From Gammaproteobacteria bacterium (GTDB taxonomy: Bacteria; Pseudomonadota; Gammaproteobacteria; Steroidobacterales; Steroidobacteraceae): DNA of 64,000 nt. The translations under genes and the position numbers were made by a program. The stretch is taken from assembly GCA_947455595.1 (NCBI GenBank), contig CANGOP010000012.1:1-64000 (forward strand), written 5' to 3'. Under the pieces are notes generated by a model that had not been told where the DNA came from, did no database searches, and saw only the letters and a list, made by a program, of their open reading frames with translations. Positions 1-8,930 of the stretch are shown piece after piece (position 1 is the stretch's first letter; each line of letters begins with the position of its first letter).

Positions 1-252
1 CCCGTCACTGAATTCGCCGACGTCGTACGACGCCATCAAGAGGGTCGCCGCGATGCGCAAGCGATCACGTTATTCGACTCGGTCGGATTCGCCCTCGAAG
101 ATTTCTCAGCGCTACGCTGCCTTCATACCCTCATGGCGGAAACCCGCGATGGCGTGCGTGAGATCGATCTCGTCCCCACCATCCCGAATCCCAAGGACTT
201 GTTCGGTGGCACCCTCGGTCGATCCCGCGCGCGACTCAAACAGGTAGGTTGA
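1..252 (+). CDS. Ornithine cyclodeaminase/mu-crystallin family protein, 3' end only
   Basis: Frame 1 is open from the first base to a TGA at 250-252. The window therefore starts inside this gene, and only about 83 C-terminal residues are visible. The motif ITLFDSVGFALEDFSALR is typical of the ornithine cyclodeaminase/mu-crystallin family, NAD-dependent enzymes that convert ornithine to proline and ammonia or act on related imino acids. The end of the gene abuts the arginase start, so the two are probably one operon for arginine to ornithine to proline breakdown. The ORF track lists only an overlapping out-of-frame ORF here (53-247). Substrate cannot be decided from the fragment; alanine dehydrogenase or ketimine reductase activity is possible in this family. 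Confidence 0.8.
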   Translation, partial: PVTEFADVVRRHQEGRRDAQAITLFDSVGFALEDFSALRCLHTLMAETRDGVREIDLVPTIPNPKDLFGGTLGRSRARLKQVG

Positions 253-254
253 CC

Positions 255-1166
255 ATGCGACACGCCCGACTTATCGGAGCACCAACGGACATTGGCGCTA
301 GTCAACGAGGGTCCTCGATGGGACCTGAAGCTTTACGCGTCGCAGGTCTTACGGACGCCTTACGGTCGCAGGGTCTCACCATCACGGATGCCGGTGACTT
401 GGCGGGACCCGCCAACCCCTCGAGCCCGCCGGTCGGCGGATATCGCCACCTTGATGAAGTCACCGCGTGGTGCCAAACCGTCGATCGAGCCATCTCGCAA
501 GCGCTGGACGCCGCTGAGCTACCGATACTCCTCGGGGGTGACCACTGCCTCGCCATTGGATCCATCAGTGCCGTTTCACGCCACTGCCGACGCACTGGCC
601 GGCCCTTGCGCGTGCTCTGGCTGGACGCCCATGCCGACTTCAACACCAGCGCCCTGACCCCGACCGGCAACGTCCACGGTATGCCCGTCGCCTGCTTGTG
701 TGGGCACGGCCCAGATGTGCTCACTCACTTGTCCGGCCAGACGCCTGCCTTGCTACCGCGCGAACTCCGCCAAATTGGTATCCGCAGCGTGGACCAAGGG
801 GAGAAGCGATTCGTGCATGAGGCCGGCCTAGAGGTCTACGACATGCGCTATATCGACGAAATTGGAATGCGCCAGACCTTAGCGGATGCCCTCAAGGACT
901 TGCCCAAGGACGCCCACTTGCATGTGAGTTTCGACGTCGATTTTCTCGACCCCGGCATCGCGCCAGGCGTCGGCACCACTGTGCCGGGAGGGCCGTCCTA
1001 TCGAGAAGCGCAGTTATGTATGGAAATGATCGCAGATACCGGTCTATTGGCATCGCTAGACATCGTCGAACTCAATCCGGCCTTGGATATCCGCAATCGA
1101 ACAGCAGAAGTCGCCGTTGATCTCGTCGCGTCTCTCTTCGGCAAGAGCACGCTGATGAGACGCTGA
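255..1166 (+). CDS. rocF: Arginase
   Basis: Arginase hydrolyses L-arginine to ornithine and urea in the cytoplasm using a dinuclear manganese centre. The metal-binding signatures are all visible: GGDHCLAIGS, DAHADFN followed by GNVHGMPVA, and SFDVDFLDPGIAPGVGT. The protein has about 303 residues, normal for the family. The HGMP segment favours arginase over agmatinase. The ORF track begins at a TTG (249) that overlaps the upstream stop codon; I prefer ATG at 255, two codons on, preceded by an AGGTAGG-like ribosome site. The preceding ornithine cyclodeaminase-type gene would use the ornithine produced. The gene ends only 4 bases before the convergent TonB receptor, with no terminator hairpin visible between them. 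Confidence 0.88.
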   Translation: MRHARLIGAPTDIGASQRGSSMGPEALRVAGLTDALRSQGLTITDAGDLAGPANPSSPPVGGYRHLDEVTAWCQTVDRAISQALDAAELPILLGGDHCLAIGSISAVSRHCRRTGRPLRVLWLDAHADFNTSALTPTGNVHGMPVACLCGHGPDVLTHLSGQTPALLPRELRQIGIRSVDQGEKRFVHEAGLEVYDMRYIDEIGMRQTLADALKDLPKDAHLHVSFDVDFLDPGIAPGVGTTVPGGPSYREAQLCMEMIADTGLLASLDIVELNPALDIRNRTAEVAVDLVASLFGKSTLMRR

Positions 1167-1170
1167 CGCG

Positions 1171-3330
1171 TCAGGTGCCTGCGGCGTCGTACTCGAAACC
1201 CTCGCGCTTGGATTTCTTGCCGCCGTTACCCAACTGATAGACGAAGCCAACAAAAAGCAAGCGACCCAGCGGCTTACGTTCGTACGTCTCAGTCAAAACC
1301 GCCGTGTTGGTATAGCGATGCCAAGCCTGCGTATCGAATATGTCGGTGACCGTCGCAACGAGCGATCGCTTGGCGTCCATCTGATGGCGGTAACCGAGGT
1401 TAATCGACCCCACCGGCTCAAACGAACCTTGCGGCGTAATGCGCTTACCGTGATTCATATACGCCATCTGCCAGGTATCGCTTGCTGTCGACTTGAAGTC
1501 TAGACTGGCTTTCGTTGACAGGGACGTTCCCGACCGGCTGGCCATGGAAGGAAAATTGATCGTGTAATAGTTCAAATTGCCACTCACGTTGTACGTGAGC
1601 CGCGGCATCAGACGACCATTGGCTGTGAATTCAACGCCGCCCGACCGTGAATGGTCAATATTGGAACGAGTCGACAGCACGGTGTTCGCGTCAACGACTT
1701 CGACAACTTCAGTGAATGCGTCGCGGATATCGCGCAAATAGCCCGTAAGACTCACGCTGTGAGCATGGCCCTCGAACGAATATCCGGCCTCGTACGCCGT
1801 CGTGATTTGCGGACGCAGCGCGGGGTTTCCGCCGCGTAAGTTATGAATGTCTTCTCGATTGACGTGCGGATCCAGTGACTCGGGATTCGGCCTCGTGATA
1901 CGCCGCCCCACATTGAATGACAGCGTGCCTTGCTCGCCGATGCCACGCTCTAGATGCAGACTGGGGAAGAACTTCGTATCCACGCTCGGCGCAGGCGTGA
2001 CGCTGTCATACGAAGACAACTCAACACGCGCACTTTCAACACGCAGACCAAGCAGTGACGTCCAGCCATACCGCTCCGTTTGAAAACTACCGTAACCCGC
2101 GTTAACAGTTTGGTTGTACTTAAAGCGGTTGGTCAGCAGTGGGTTGTCAAGCCACGCTCCACCGGTGACCTGCAGCTCGCCGAAATTATCGTAGGCGTTT
2201 GCGCTGTCCTCGTATGCATAGCCAAACTTCACGGATTGATGGAGCGCTAGCGGACGTGTGTAATCAACATTCGCTAGTTTTTTCTGATAGTCGTTCACAA
2301 AACCGTAGCCATCACCCGGCAACTCGAGCATTGGAACCACTGAGGCGTTCAGGTAGCGGTAGTGCTCATGCTCGTGAAAATGAGTACGCCCAATCGAGAC
2401 CGATAGCTTTTCGTCTTTCAGGTTCGTCGTGCGTTCGTACGTCAGCGTTTCGCCGTTATCAAATGCCGTCTCTGTTCCGTCACTGGTTCGAGTGGTCTCG
2501 CCAACCCGTACTCCACCAACGAAAGTTTGGTCGGTTTCATCAAAATGACGACCTCGCCCATCGCGCAAGGAGCCGGAAGCCGTCAGAGCCCATGTGTGAC
2601 GCGCATCGGGCTTCCATTCAAGCGTGCCTTTAAAGTTCGGCATGAGTCGCTTGACGATTTCCTGCTGCGACCGCATTACCGTTGTTTCGCCCCCCGAGGC
2701 ATCCAGGATATGACGGTCGTCAGTCATCGAGCGAATACGCTCATCTAAACGAGCACCGACACTGCCTGATACCGCGAGTGTTTTTTTCTTATAGGAGCCC
2801 GCTGTACCGACTGACCATCGATCGTGGTTACCCACATTCGCTTGCAGGGATCCTGATCCACCTTCGGCACGCGCACGCTTGGTCACAATATTGATGACGC
2901 CTGCCGTTCCGTCCGCCTTGTATTGCGCTGGCGGGTTTGTAATGACTTCGATGCGCTCAATTTCATTCGCCGGCATCTGCTGCAAAATATCGCCGACGCT
3001 GGCCCCTTGCAATTGGGCTGACGGACGACCATCAATGAGGACCGTGACATTGCTATCGCCGCGCAGGCTGATGTTCCCGTCGACATCGAGCTGAACCGAT
3101 GGAATCGCCGACAGAACGTCCGAAACGGTTCCCGTTAGGCTTTGCAGGTCCGCCGCAATTGAATAGACCTTGCGATCGATCAGATTTTGGACTGCCAACC
3201 GATTAGCCGTGACGACCACCTGCTCACCTTCGGAGACCGGTGCGGCGGGGGGCGCCGATGCGGCCGAAACCGCTGCCGCATTCAGCACCAGTGCGACAGA
3301 CAGGGAGATCAGACGGATCGGGGCGTTCAT
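1171..3330 (-). CDS. TonB-dependent outer-membrane receptor (plug plus beta-barrel)
   Basis: A 719-residue outer-membrane protein. It starts with a signal peptide (MNAPIRLISLSVALVLNAAA) and a TonB-box-like stretch (EQVVVTAN). A plug domain follows at about residues 50-150, with the typical pieces LRGDSNVTVLIDGRPSA and PPAQYKADGTAGVINIVTKR. The rest is a beta-barrel. The last strand (LLFVGFVYQLG) is followed by a basic, GFEYD-containing tail rather than a terminal phenylalanine, as in the OMP_b-brl_3-type receptors. These receptors import ligands too large for porins, energised by TonB-ExbBD. The ligand is not known. Its neighbours (arginase, amidase, peptidase-like genes) make peptides a reasonable guess, but that is inference from context only. 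Confidence 0.85.
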   Translation of the reverse strand: MNAPIRLISLSVALVLNAAAVSAASAPPAAPVSEGEQVVVTANRLAVQNLIDRKVYSIAADLQSLTGTVSDVLSAIPSVQLDVDGNISLRGDSNVTVLIDGRPSAQLQGASVGDILQQMPANEIERIEVITNPPAQYKADGTAGVINIVTKRARAEGGSGSLQANVGNHDRWSVGTAGSYKKKTLAVSGSVGARLDERIRSMTDDRHILDASGGETTVMRSQQEIVKRLMPNFKGTLEWKPDARHTWALTASGSLRDGRGRHFDETDQTFVGGVRVGETTRTSDGTETAFDNGETLTYERTTNLKDEKLSVSIGRTHFHEHEHYRYLNASVVPMLELPGDGYGFVNDYQKKLANVDYTRPLALHQSVKFGYAYEDSANAYDNFGELQVTGGAWLDNPLLTNRFKYNQTVNAGYGSFQTERYGWTSLLGLRVESARVELSSYDSVTPAPSVDTKFFPSLHLERGIGEQGTLSFNVGRRITRPNPESLDPHVNREDIHNLRGGNPALRPQITTAYEAGYSFEGHAHSVSLTGYLRDIRDAFTEVVEVVDANTVLSTRSNIDHSRSGGVEFTANGRLMPRLTYNVSGNLNYYTINFPSMASRSGTSLSTKASLDFKSTASDTWQMAYMNHGKRITPQGSFEPVGSINLGYRHQMDAKRSLVATVTDIFDTQAWHRYTNTAVLTETYERKPLGRLLFVGFVYQLGNGGKKSKREGFEYDAAGT

Positions 3331-3430
3331 TAGGTTCCGGGCCCAAGGCCAAGGTCGCTCTCAAGGCCGGGTAGTGTAAACGCCGGAGACCGCGTTTGGA
3401 TGACAACACAGGGCGTCTATCGCTCGGCCA

Positions 3431-4210
3431 TTACGACTCGTCGAAAATCGCAACGGCGCGAGTCCATCCCGCTGAAGCACCCCGAATTTTGCAGGAGAAG
3501 CAGGCAATGGTGAATCCCGTTGGCGGCAGGACCTCCAGATTGTGGAGCTTTTCCAGGTGGCAATAGCCCACTTCCCGACCAGCCTTGTGGCCTTCCCAGA
3601 TCAGGGAGGCATCGCCCGTCGCGGCATAGCGCTCAGCGGTATGGACAAAAGGAGCGTCCCAACTCCAGCCATCTGTACCGGTGAGACGTACGCCCGCGTC
3701 CAACAGCCGCAAGGTCGCTTCCCTGCCCATCCCACAACCGGCAGCCACATAGTCCGGGTGCCCATACCGTGTCCCCGCCCTCGTGTTGATCACCACAATT
3801 TCCAAAGGACTCAGCACATGTCCAATGCGGGCCAGTTCCGCATCGACATCCGCGGCGGACACGACGTAGCCATCAGGAAAGCGACGAAAGTCGAGTTTGA
3901 CTCCGGGTTGAAAGCACCAGTCCAGCGGCACCTCGTCAATCGTAATGGCCCTCTCTCCACCGTTCATCGTGCTGGCGAAATGATAGGGCGCATCCAAATG
4001 GGTGCCGTTATGCGTGATCAACTCAACTTTCTCGATAGACCAAGCTTCGCCATCCGGCAGATCGCCAGGCTGTAGACCCGGGAAGAATCCGAGCAATTGA
4101 TCGCGGGAAGCCGTGTGGTCGATGTAATCGATTTTGGGCCGATACATCGGCGGATCGGAGATCACATCATTTTCGAGGTAAATGGACAGGTCTACGATTC
4201 GGCGGGGCAT
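3431..4210 (-). CDS. Cyclase family / kynurenine formamidase-like metal-dependent hydrolase
   Basis: A 259-residue protein of the cyclase (PF04199-type) superfamily, whose members include arylformamidase (KynB) and polyketide cyclases. The metal-binding signature HNGTHLDAPYHF sits near residue 85, with GREVGYCHLEKL later in the chain. There is no signal peptide, so it is probably cytoplasmic. A GAGGAAG ribosome site precedes the ATG. Members of this family hydrolyse cyclic amides or N-formyl compounds using zinc or manganese. No tryptophan-catabolism genes are adjacent, so I do not assign kynB. It is separated from the TonB receptor start by about 100 bases on the same strand. Confidence 0.75.
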   Translation of the reverse strand: MPRRIVDLSIYLENDVISDPPMYRPKIDYIDHTASRDQLLGFFPGLQPGDLPDGEAWSIEKVELITHNGTHLDAPYHFASTMNGGERAITIDEVPLDWCFQPGVKLDFRRFPDGYVVSAADVDAELARIGHVLSPLEIVVINTRAGTRYGHPDYVAAGCGMGREATLRLLDAGVRLTGTDGWSWDAPFVHTAERYAATGDASLIWEGHKAGREVGYCHLEKLHNLEVLPPTGFTIACFSCKIRGASAGWTRAVAIFDES

Positions 4211-4336
4211 TGTGCTTCCTCAGGTGCTCGTCACGACGATGAGAACCGTCCACCGCGCGATCGTCGGGTGATCTCGCCGCTCTCATGGTCCTGTCCGCTA
4301 TAGTCTGCATGGAAAATGGCTCTGAGGAACCTCCCC

Positions 4337-5818
4337 ATGCCGTCACTTCGGCCCCGCCTGCTTGCTGTCTTGGTCGCCCTGTGGGCAACTCAATCTGGAT
4401 CCGCTGATCCACGCCAAGATGCGGTCGCTCGAGCACATCGGCTTGAATTGCCCACCACCTCCGAGCCACTGCCCGGCGATCCGTTGACGTATTACGCCGC
4501 CGCCTACTCACAGGTGCTCTGTCAGGCACTCTTCATCACGGGGCTGGATCTCGAATTCGCCAAGGAAAATGTCGGCTTTTTCACGGCGCCCTATGCCGTC
4601 CGCGCCAAACTCGGTACGCCAGAAGTGGACGCCGAGAGGCGGGCCGTTCGGGTACCCGTGCCCAACGGCCCAGTCCGGGAGTCCCGAGACGTTGGCGGCC
4701 AGGGATGCATTGCCTTACCGATCGGCGAATCAGCGCCGTACTTTAATCCCAAGCTCGTGACCTCCGCGTTGCCCGATGCTGCGAAGACCGACTGGCCCAT
4801 GGGCGACCGGGAGCCCGCACAACCCATCCCCCCGGGTGTGCATTGGGAACGAGTCCAAGCCGCTACGAATGCTGCGTTTGCCCATGCTGACGGGCTGACC
4901 GCTGCCTTCATCGTGACCTGGCGCGGGCGCATCATTGCCGAACACTATGGCCCGGGCATTGATGCGAAGACTCGGCTTGAAAGCTGGTCGATGGGAAAGA
5001 GCGTCACCGCCAGTCTCATGGGGGTCTTGATGCAGCAACAGGTGTATTCGCTGTGGCAGCCGGCACCCATTCCGGAGTGGCAATCACCTGGCGATCCCCG
5101 CGCAACGATACGCATCGCCGACTTGCTGCATATGTCGAGTGGCCTGCGCATCCGTGCACCGTACGACCCTGATTTTGATCCGAACGGGCCTTATCCCGAA
5201 CATTTTTATTACTACACAGGCGCGGATAACGCGTTTCATTATGCGGCGACGCGCCCATTACAATGGCCGCCCAATACGGTCGGACGCTATCGCAACACGG
5301 ATCCAGTACTGGTCAATTATCTGATTCGCTTAGGCGTCGAAGGAAAAGGTCTCGACTACCTAACGTTCCCGCAGCGCGCTTTATTCGACCGTATCGGCAT
5401 TCGCTCCATGGTCATCGAGACTGATCCCTACGGCAACTTACTCACTCAAGGTGCGGAACTCGCGGCCGCACGGGATTGGGTGCGACTGGGCAATCTCTAC
5501 TTGCAAGATGGGCTTTGGAATGGCGAGCGAATCTTGCCTGAGGGATTCAACACCTTCGTCAGCACCATTGCACCGGCTTGGTTGACTGACCACAACCCAG
5601 TCTACGGTGGGTTTTTCTGGATTAACGGCGATGGGAATTGGCCATTGCCTAAGAATGCGTATTTTATGGCAGGTGCAGGCGGCCAGTACACGTTCATAGT
5701 CCCGTCGCACGACCTTGTGGTTGTGAAATTAGGGCATTACAGAGGAAATGAGCGGAGCGACCAGGACCTGAAGGAAGCGCTCAAACTGCTCCTTCAGGCG
5801 GTGCCCGGTCACCGTTAA
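4337..5818 (+). CDS. Exported serine hydrolase, beta-lactamase/penicillin-binding-protein fold
   Basis: About 493 residues, with a signal peptide ending near GSADP. The SxxK nucleophile/base pair is in SMGKSVTAS, a YRNTDP segment fits the YxN motif, and a GAGGQYTF-like segment near the C-terminus may supply the third motif. This is the class C beta-lactamase/esterase/D-aminopeptidase superfamily (Beta-lactamase PF00144 type). A long N-terminal region of about 150 residues precedes the catalytic domain. The ORF track starts at 4316. I prefer the ATG at 4337 because GAGGAAC lies 8 bases upstream and the signal peptide then begins MPSLRPRLL. Function is most likely an esterase, D-amino-acid amidase or peptidase in the periplasm; true beta-lactamase activity is unlikely at this length. 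It converges on the cytochrome gene with 3 bases between them. Confidence 0.75.
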   Translation: MPSLRPRLLAVLVALWATQSGSADPRQDAVARAHRLELPTTSEPLPGDPLTYYAAAYSQVLCQALFITGLDLEFAKENVGFFTAPYAVRAKLGTPEVDAERRAVRVPVPNGPVRESRDVGGQGCIALPIGESAPYFNPKLVTSALPDAAKTDWPMGDREPAQPIPPGVHWERVQAATNAAFAHADGLTAAFIVTWRGRIIAEHYGPGIDAKTRLESWSMGKSVTASLMGVLMQQQVYSLWQPAPIPEWQSPGDPRATIRIADLLHMSSGLRIRAPYDPDFDPNGPYPEHFYYYTGADNAFHYAATRPLQWPPNTVGRYRNTDPVLVNYLIRLGVEGKGLDYLTFPQRALFDRIGIRSMVIETDPYGNLLTQGAELAAARDWVRLGNLYLQDGLWNGERILPEGFNTFVSTIAPAWLTDHNPVYGGFFWINGDGNWPLPKNAYFMAGAGGQYTFIVPSHDLVVVKLGHYRGNERSDQDLKEALKLLLQAVPGHR

Positions 5819-5821
5819 CGG

Positions 5822-7180
5822 TCATAAGGCATTCAAGAAATTCGCAAGGTCGGTCGCTTCCTGAACCGATAGGTTGAGGTTGAACCGCGTGTTGTAGAAC
5901 GCGACCACGTCCGCCGCGCTCTTGGCCGAACCATTGTGAAAGTAAGGCGGGTGAGCCGCAAAGCCCCGCAATCCCGGCACCTTGAACTTCCCAACATCGA
6001 CGAAACGCCCGCTCGTCAGAGCAGCGCCGGGATCCGTCACTTGCACACGAACACCCGTCGATTTCTGCACGACCGTGATCAGTGGCAAGTCGACGTTCTT
6101 CGGGATGATCCGAGCCTGGCCTTCATCAACCAAAAAGTGCGAGTTGTGAGTACCGACGTTCACAACGTTATGGCACGTGCCGCACGTACCGATGAGCACT
6201 TTGTGAACTTGCCCGTCGGTGCTGGCAACGTCATTCAGTCCAGCCACACCGGCGATTGTCATCGGTCTGCTATTAAAGATCCGCTCCCCTCGACCGATCG
6301 ACGCTCGCGCCGCGACGGCGGGATCGCTCGTCCCCGATAGCGTCTCCCAGTTGGCATAGAGTGTGAACGCCGGCTGGCCTGGTGCCGCCGCCGCCAGACC
6401 GATTCGCGACAGCGCCCCCAATCCGCCGACCGCGCCATTGGCGTCCAATGCGCCCGCCGCCGTGTCCACAATCTGGGCCGTGTACTGCAGCAATTCCAAT
6501 CCGACGGCCGAACCGATGACCGACGGGGCAGCAGCCGTCGTACCAGCTGCGTGTCCGTGTACTGCATCGTTCGCTTGGTTCACCAACGAATCTGTCAGCG
6601 CCCCTGACACTAGCGTCTCACGGCCATCCCACATGACATCTGACAGGAAGGCCAAATTGGTCGTCGCCAGAATCCGTCGATAGACCGATATGGCACTGGT
6701 CGATGAGCACCCGTAAGGATTGCTCACGGCCGAAATCGTGTAGTCAGCAGATGCGGGAACGGGGAGTTCGACGCGGATCAGCCCTCGACTCAACAACAGG
6801 CTCGAGGCCGTTTGTCGATGTGCCAATGTATCTAGGGGCAGCGTCGGGCAATTGGTGCCATCGAGCGGAAGAAAAATAGGGTCGAAGCCGGACGTATTTG
6901 AGAACCGCTTCAGTAAGCCACCAGGACTGACGCTCCAGCCATCATTCGGGGCATGACAAGTGGCACATGAACGACCGTTACTGCCGAGCGCTTTAAAGAA
7001 GGGGTTTGTCGTGTCGGGACGAGCGGCAGGCGCATTACCCCAGATGCCGCTGCGATCCGCGAAGGTGCCGTTAGCCGCCGTCGGCGCCGTAGACGCCACC
7101 TGCGCCCCCGCAGCCGTGATCATCGAAATCCCGAAGGCAACCGCGGATAGGCGGGCTTTTACGCGATTGAGCGTCGGCAT
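5822..7180 (-). CDS. Di-haem cytochrome c peroxidase/MauG-family protein
   Basis: A 452-residue periplasmic protein with a signal peptide (about residues 1-26). Two covalent haem c sites are visible: CATCH at 72-76 and CGTCH at 333-337. The PPYFHNGSAKSAADVVAFYN segment close to the C-terminus is characteristic of the bacterial di-haem cytochrome c peroxidase/MauG superfamily. The protein is longer than a classical CcpA (about 330 residues), with an extended region between the haems. Such proteins reduce hydrogen peroxide with electrons from small cytochromes, or oxidatively modify a partner protein. No obvious partner lies next to it. It is convergent with the serine hydrolase and divergent from the ABC transporter fusion, about 240 bases away. 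Confidence 0.8.
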   Translation of the reverse strand: MPTLNRVKARLSAVAFGISMITAAGAQVASTAPTAANGTFADRSGIWGNAPAARPDTTNPFFKALGSNGRSCATCHAPNDGWSVSPGGLLKRFSNTSGFDPIFLPLDGTNCPTLPLDTLAHRQTASSLLLSRGLIRVELPVPASADYTISAVSNPYGCSSTSAISVYRRILATTNLAFLSDVMWDGRETLVSGALTDSLVNQANDAVHGHAAGTTAAAPSVIGSAVGLELLQYTAQIVDTAAGALDANGAVGGLGALSRIGLAAAAPGQPAFTLYANWETLSGTSDPAVAARASIGRGERIFNSRPMTIAGVAGLNDVASTDGQVHKVLIGTCGTCHNVVNVGTHNSHFLVDEGQARIIPKNVDLPLITVVQKSTGVRVQVTDPGAALTSGRFVDVGKFKVPGLRGFAAHPPYFHNGSAKSAADVVAFYNTRFNLNLSVQEATDLANFLNAL

Positions 7181-7424
7181 GAGGAAGCTCCGTTTAGATA
7201 CGCCGAATGAGCGTACAGGACGATAACGTTCTCGCGGCTATGCCGTTCACAGCGCTAATGAGACACCCATCACGTTTCGAGACGAGCCGTCTTTCTTATG
7301 TTGAAATCACCGATGGTTCAGCAAAATTGCGCCGTCACTGTATCCGCATTAATCTCGCCTCGCTCTCCTGCCCCGCTTCACTATCTGAGTAGCGCTACGA
7401 GAAGCCAACCGTGGACTTTGCTCT

Positions 7425-8930
7425 ATGCGTCATCGAATTTTCGCTCTTCTTGCCGCCCTGAGCAGCACAGTCATACTCGCCGCCTGCTCACGCGTTGCCC
7501 CCATCATCACGTCCGTGAACGATGCCGAAACGGCTCGTATGGGGGTCATGACCGGTACAACCGGTGAAACAATTGCCATGACGCGCTTCCCGAAAGCTGA
7601 TCTCAAGCACTTCGACGACATTGTGGACGCCATCGGAGCCCTGAAGGCCGGCCAACTGGATGCCGTCCTGACGGGGTACCCCGCAGCATTGCAGTCAACC
7701 AAGCGCAATCGCGACCTCACGCTTGTTCAAGAAAAACTCTCGACTGAAAACACCTCGATTGGCATACGCAAGGGCAACATTGAGCTGTTGACTCACGTCG
7801 ATCGCATTCTGAGCGAGCTGAAGGCAGACGGCACGCTCGCCGATATGTCACGGCGCTGGCTCAAGTCCGACCTGAGTCCGTACGAGGAAGTGGACATTCG
7901 ATTACCGAGCACCGGCACGCCTTTACGGGTGGGCGTGTCCGCCACGCGGGAACCCTTTAATTTCGTCGACGCAAACGGTCGAATTACCGGCCATGACGCT
8001 GAGCTCTCGCGCCGTATTGGCGAAAAATTGGGCCGTCCGGTGGAATTCCAGAACATGAAGTTCACCGCGCTCATCCCAGCGCTTCAAACTGGAAAGATAG
8101 ACATCATCATCACCGGAATGAGCGCGACGCCTGAGCGCGCCAAAAAGATAGACTTTACCCAGCGATATTACGAGTTACATCAGGTTCTACTCGTTCGATC
8201 AGCTCTGGCCATTGAATCGAGCGAAACCTCTTTTGGAAAAAAACTCGTCGAAAGCTTCGAGATCAACATCCTGAAGGAGCATCGGTATCTTCTGCTTTTT
8301 GAGGGCCTTAAAAACACGATCATCATCTCGATCTTCTCGGCCGTTTTCGGCACGCTTCTAGGCGCCTTAGTCTGCTTCCTTCGAATGTCGCGCACCGCAT
8401 TCCTTAGAACCCCTGCGAACGTCTTCATTGATGTACTCCGAGGAACACCCGTTCTCGTTCTGTTGATGCTGATTTTTTACGTCGTCTTCGCCTCCGTTGA
8501 CGTCAGCCCCGTAGCGGTTTCAGTAGTCGCTTTTGGTCTGAATTTTGCCGCCTATTCGGCCGAAATCTTCCGATCTGGAATTGAAGGCGTCGACAAGGGG
8601 CAGACAGAAGCGGGTATTTCGATGGGCTTCTCGCGAACACAGACCTTCTTGAACATCGTGCTTCCCCAAATGATCCAGAGAGTCCTCCCCGTCTATAAAG
8701 GTGAGTTCATCTCGCTCGTCAAAATGACGTCGGTTGTCGGATATATTGCGGTTCATGACTTGACGAAAGCCAGCGACATCATTCGCAGCCGCACATTCGA
8801 TGCATTTTTTCCGCTCGTCATGGTGGCCGTTCTCTACTTCATGGTGTCTTGGCTATTCATCCGACTGCTTAGTCTCATTGAACTCAAAACCGACCCCAAG
8901 CGCCGACGCCAAGGGAGGGTCTCGCCATGA
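7425..8930 (+). CDS. Polar amino-acid ABC transporter: permuted substrate-binding domain fused to permease
   Basis: A 501-residue fusion. Residues 1-21 form a lipoprotein-type signal (VILAAC, Cys21). Residues about 28-146 look like lobe 2 of a family 3 binding protein: a [12 protein letters not shown] segment, then [14 protein letters not shown], ending [16 protein letters not shown]. Residues 167-258 look like lobe 1: [15 protein letters not shown], then [20 protein letters not shown] and [14 protein letters not shown]. In ordinary members lobe 1 comes first, so the order here is swapped. Residues about 285-490 are a GlnP/HisM-type permease with the EAA loop ([12 protein letters not shown]). 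The stop overlaps the ATPase start by 4 bases. It likely imports a polar amino acid. A hand count of bases 8221-8280 gives 27/60 G+C, below neighbouring genes. Confidence 0.88.
   Translation: MRHRIFALLAALSSTVILAACSRVAPIITSVNDAETARMGVMTGTTGETIAMTRFPKADLKHFDDIVDAIGALKAGQLDAVLTGYPAALQSTKRNRDLTLVQEKLSTENTSIGIRKGNIELLTHVDRILSELKADGTLADMSRRWLKSDLSPYEEVDIRLPSTGTPLRVGVSATREPFNFVDANGRITGHDAELSRRIGEKLGRPVEFQNMKFTALIPALQTGKIDIIITGMSATPERAKKIDFTQRYYELHQVLLVRSALAIESSETSFGKKLVESFEINILKEHRYLLLFEGLKNTIIISIFSAVFGTLLGALVCFLRMSRTAFLRTPANVFIDVLRGTPVLVLLMLIFYVVFASVDVSPVAVSVVAFGLNFAAYSAEIFRSGIEGVDKGQTEAGISMGFSRTQTFLNIVLPQMIQRVLPVYKGEFISLVKMTSVVGYIAVHDLTKASDIIRSRTFDAFFPLVMVAVLYFMVSWLFIRLLSLIELKTDPKRRRQGRVSP

Noticed and set aside
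3542-4075. 177-aa plus-strand ORF
   Set aside because: Antisense shadow of the cyclase-family gene, which has a clear metal-binding motif.
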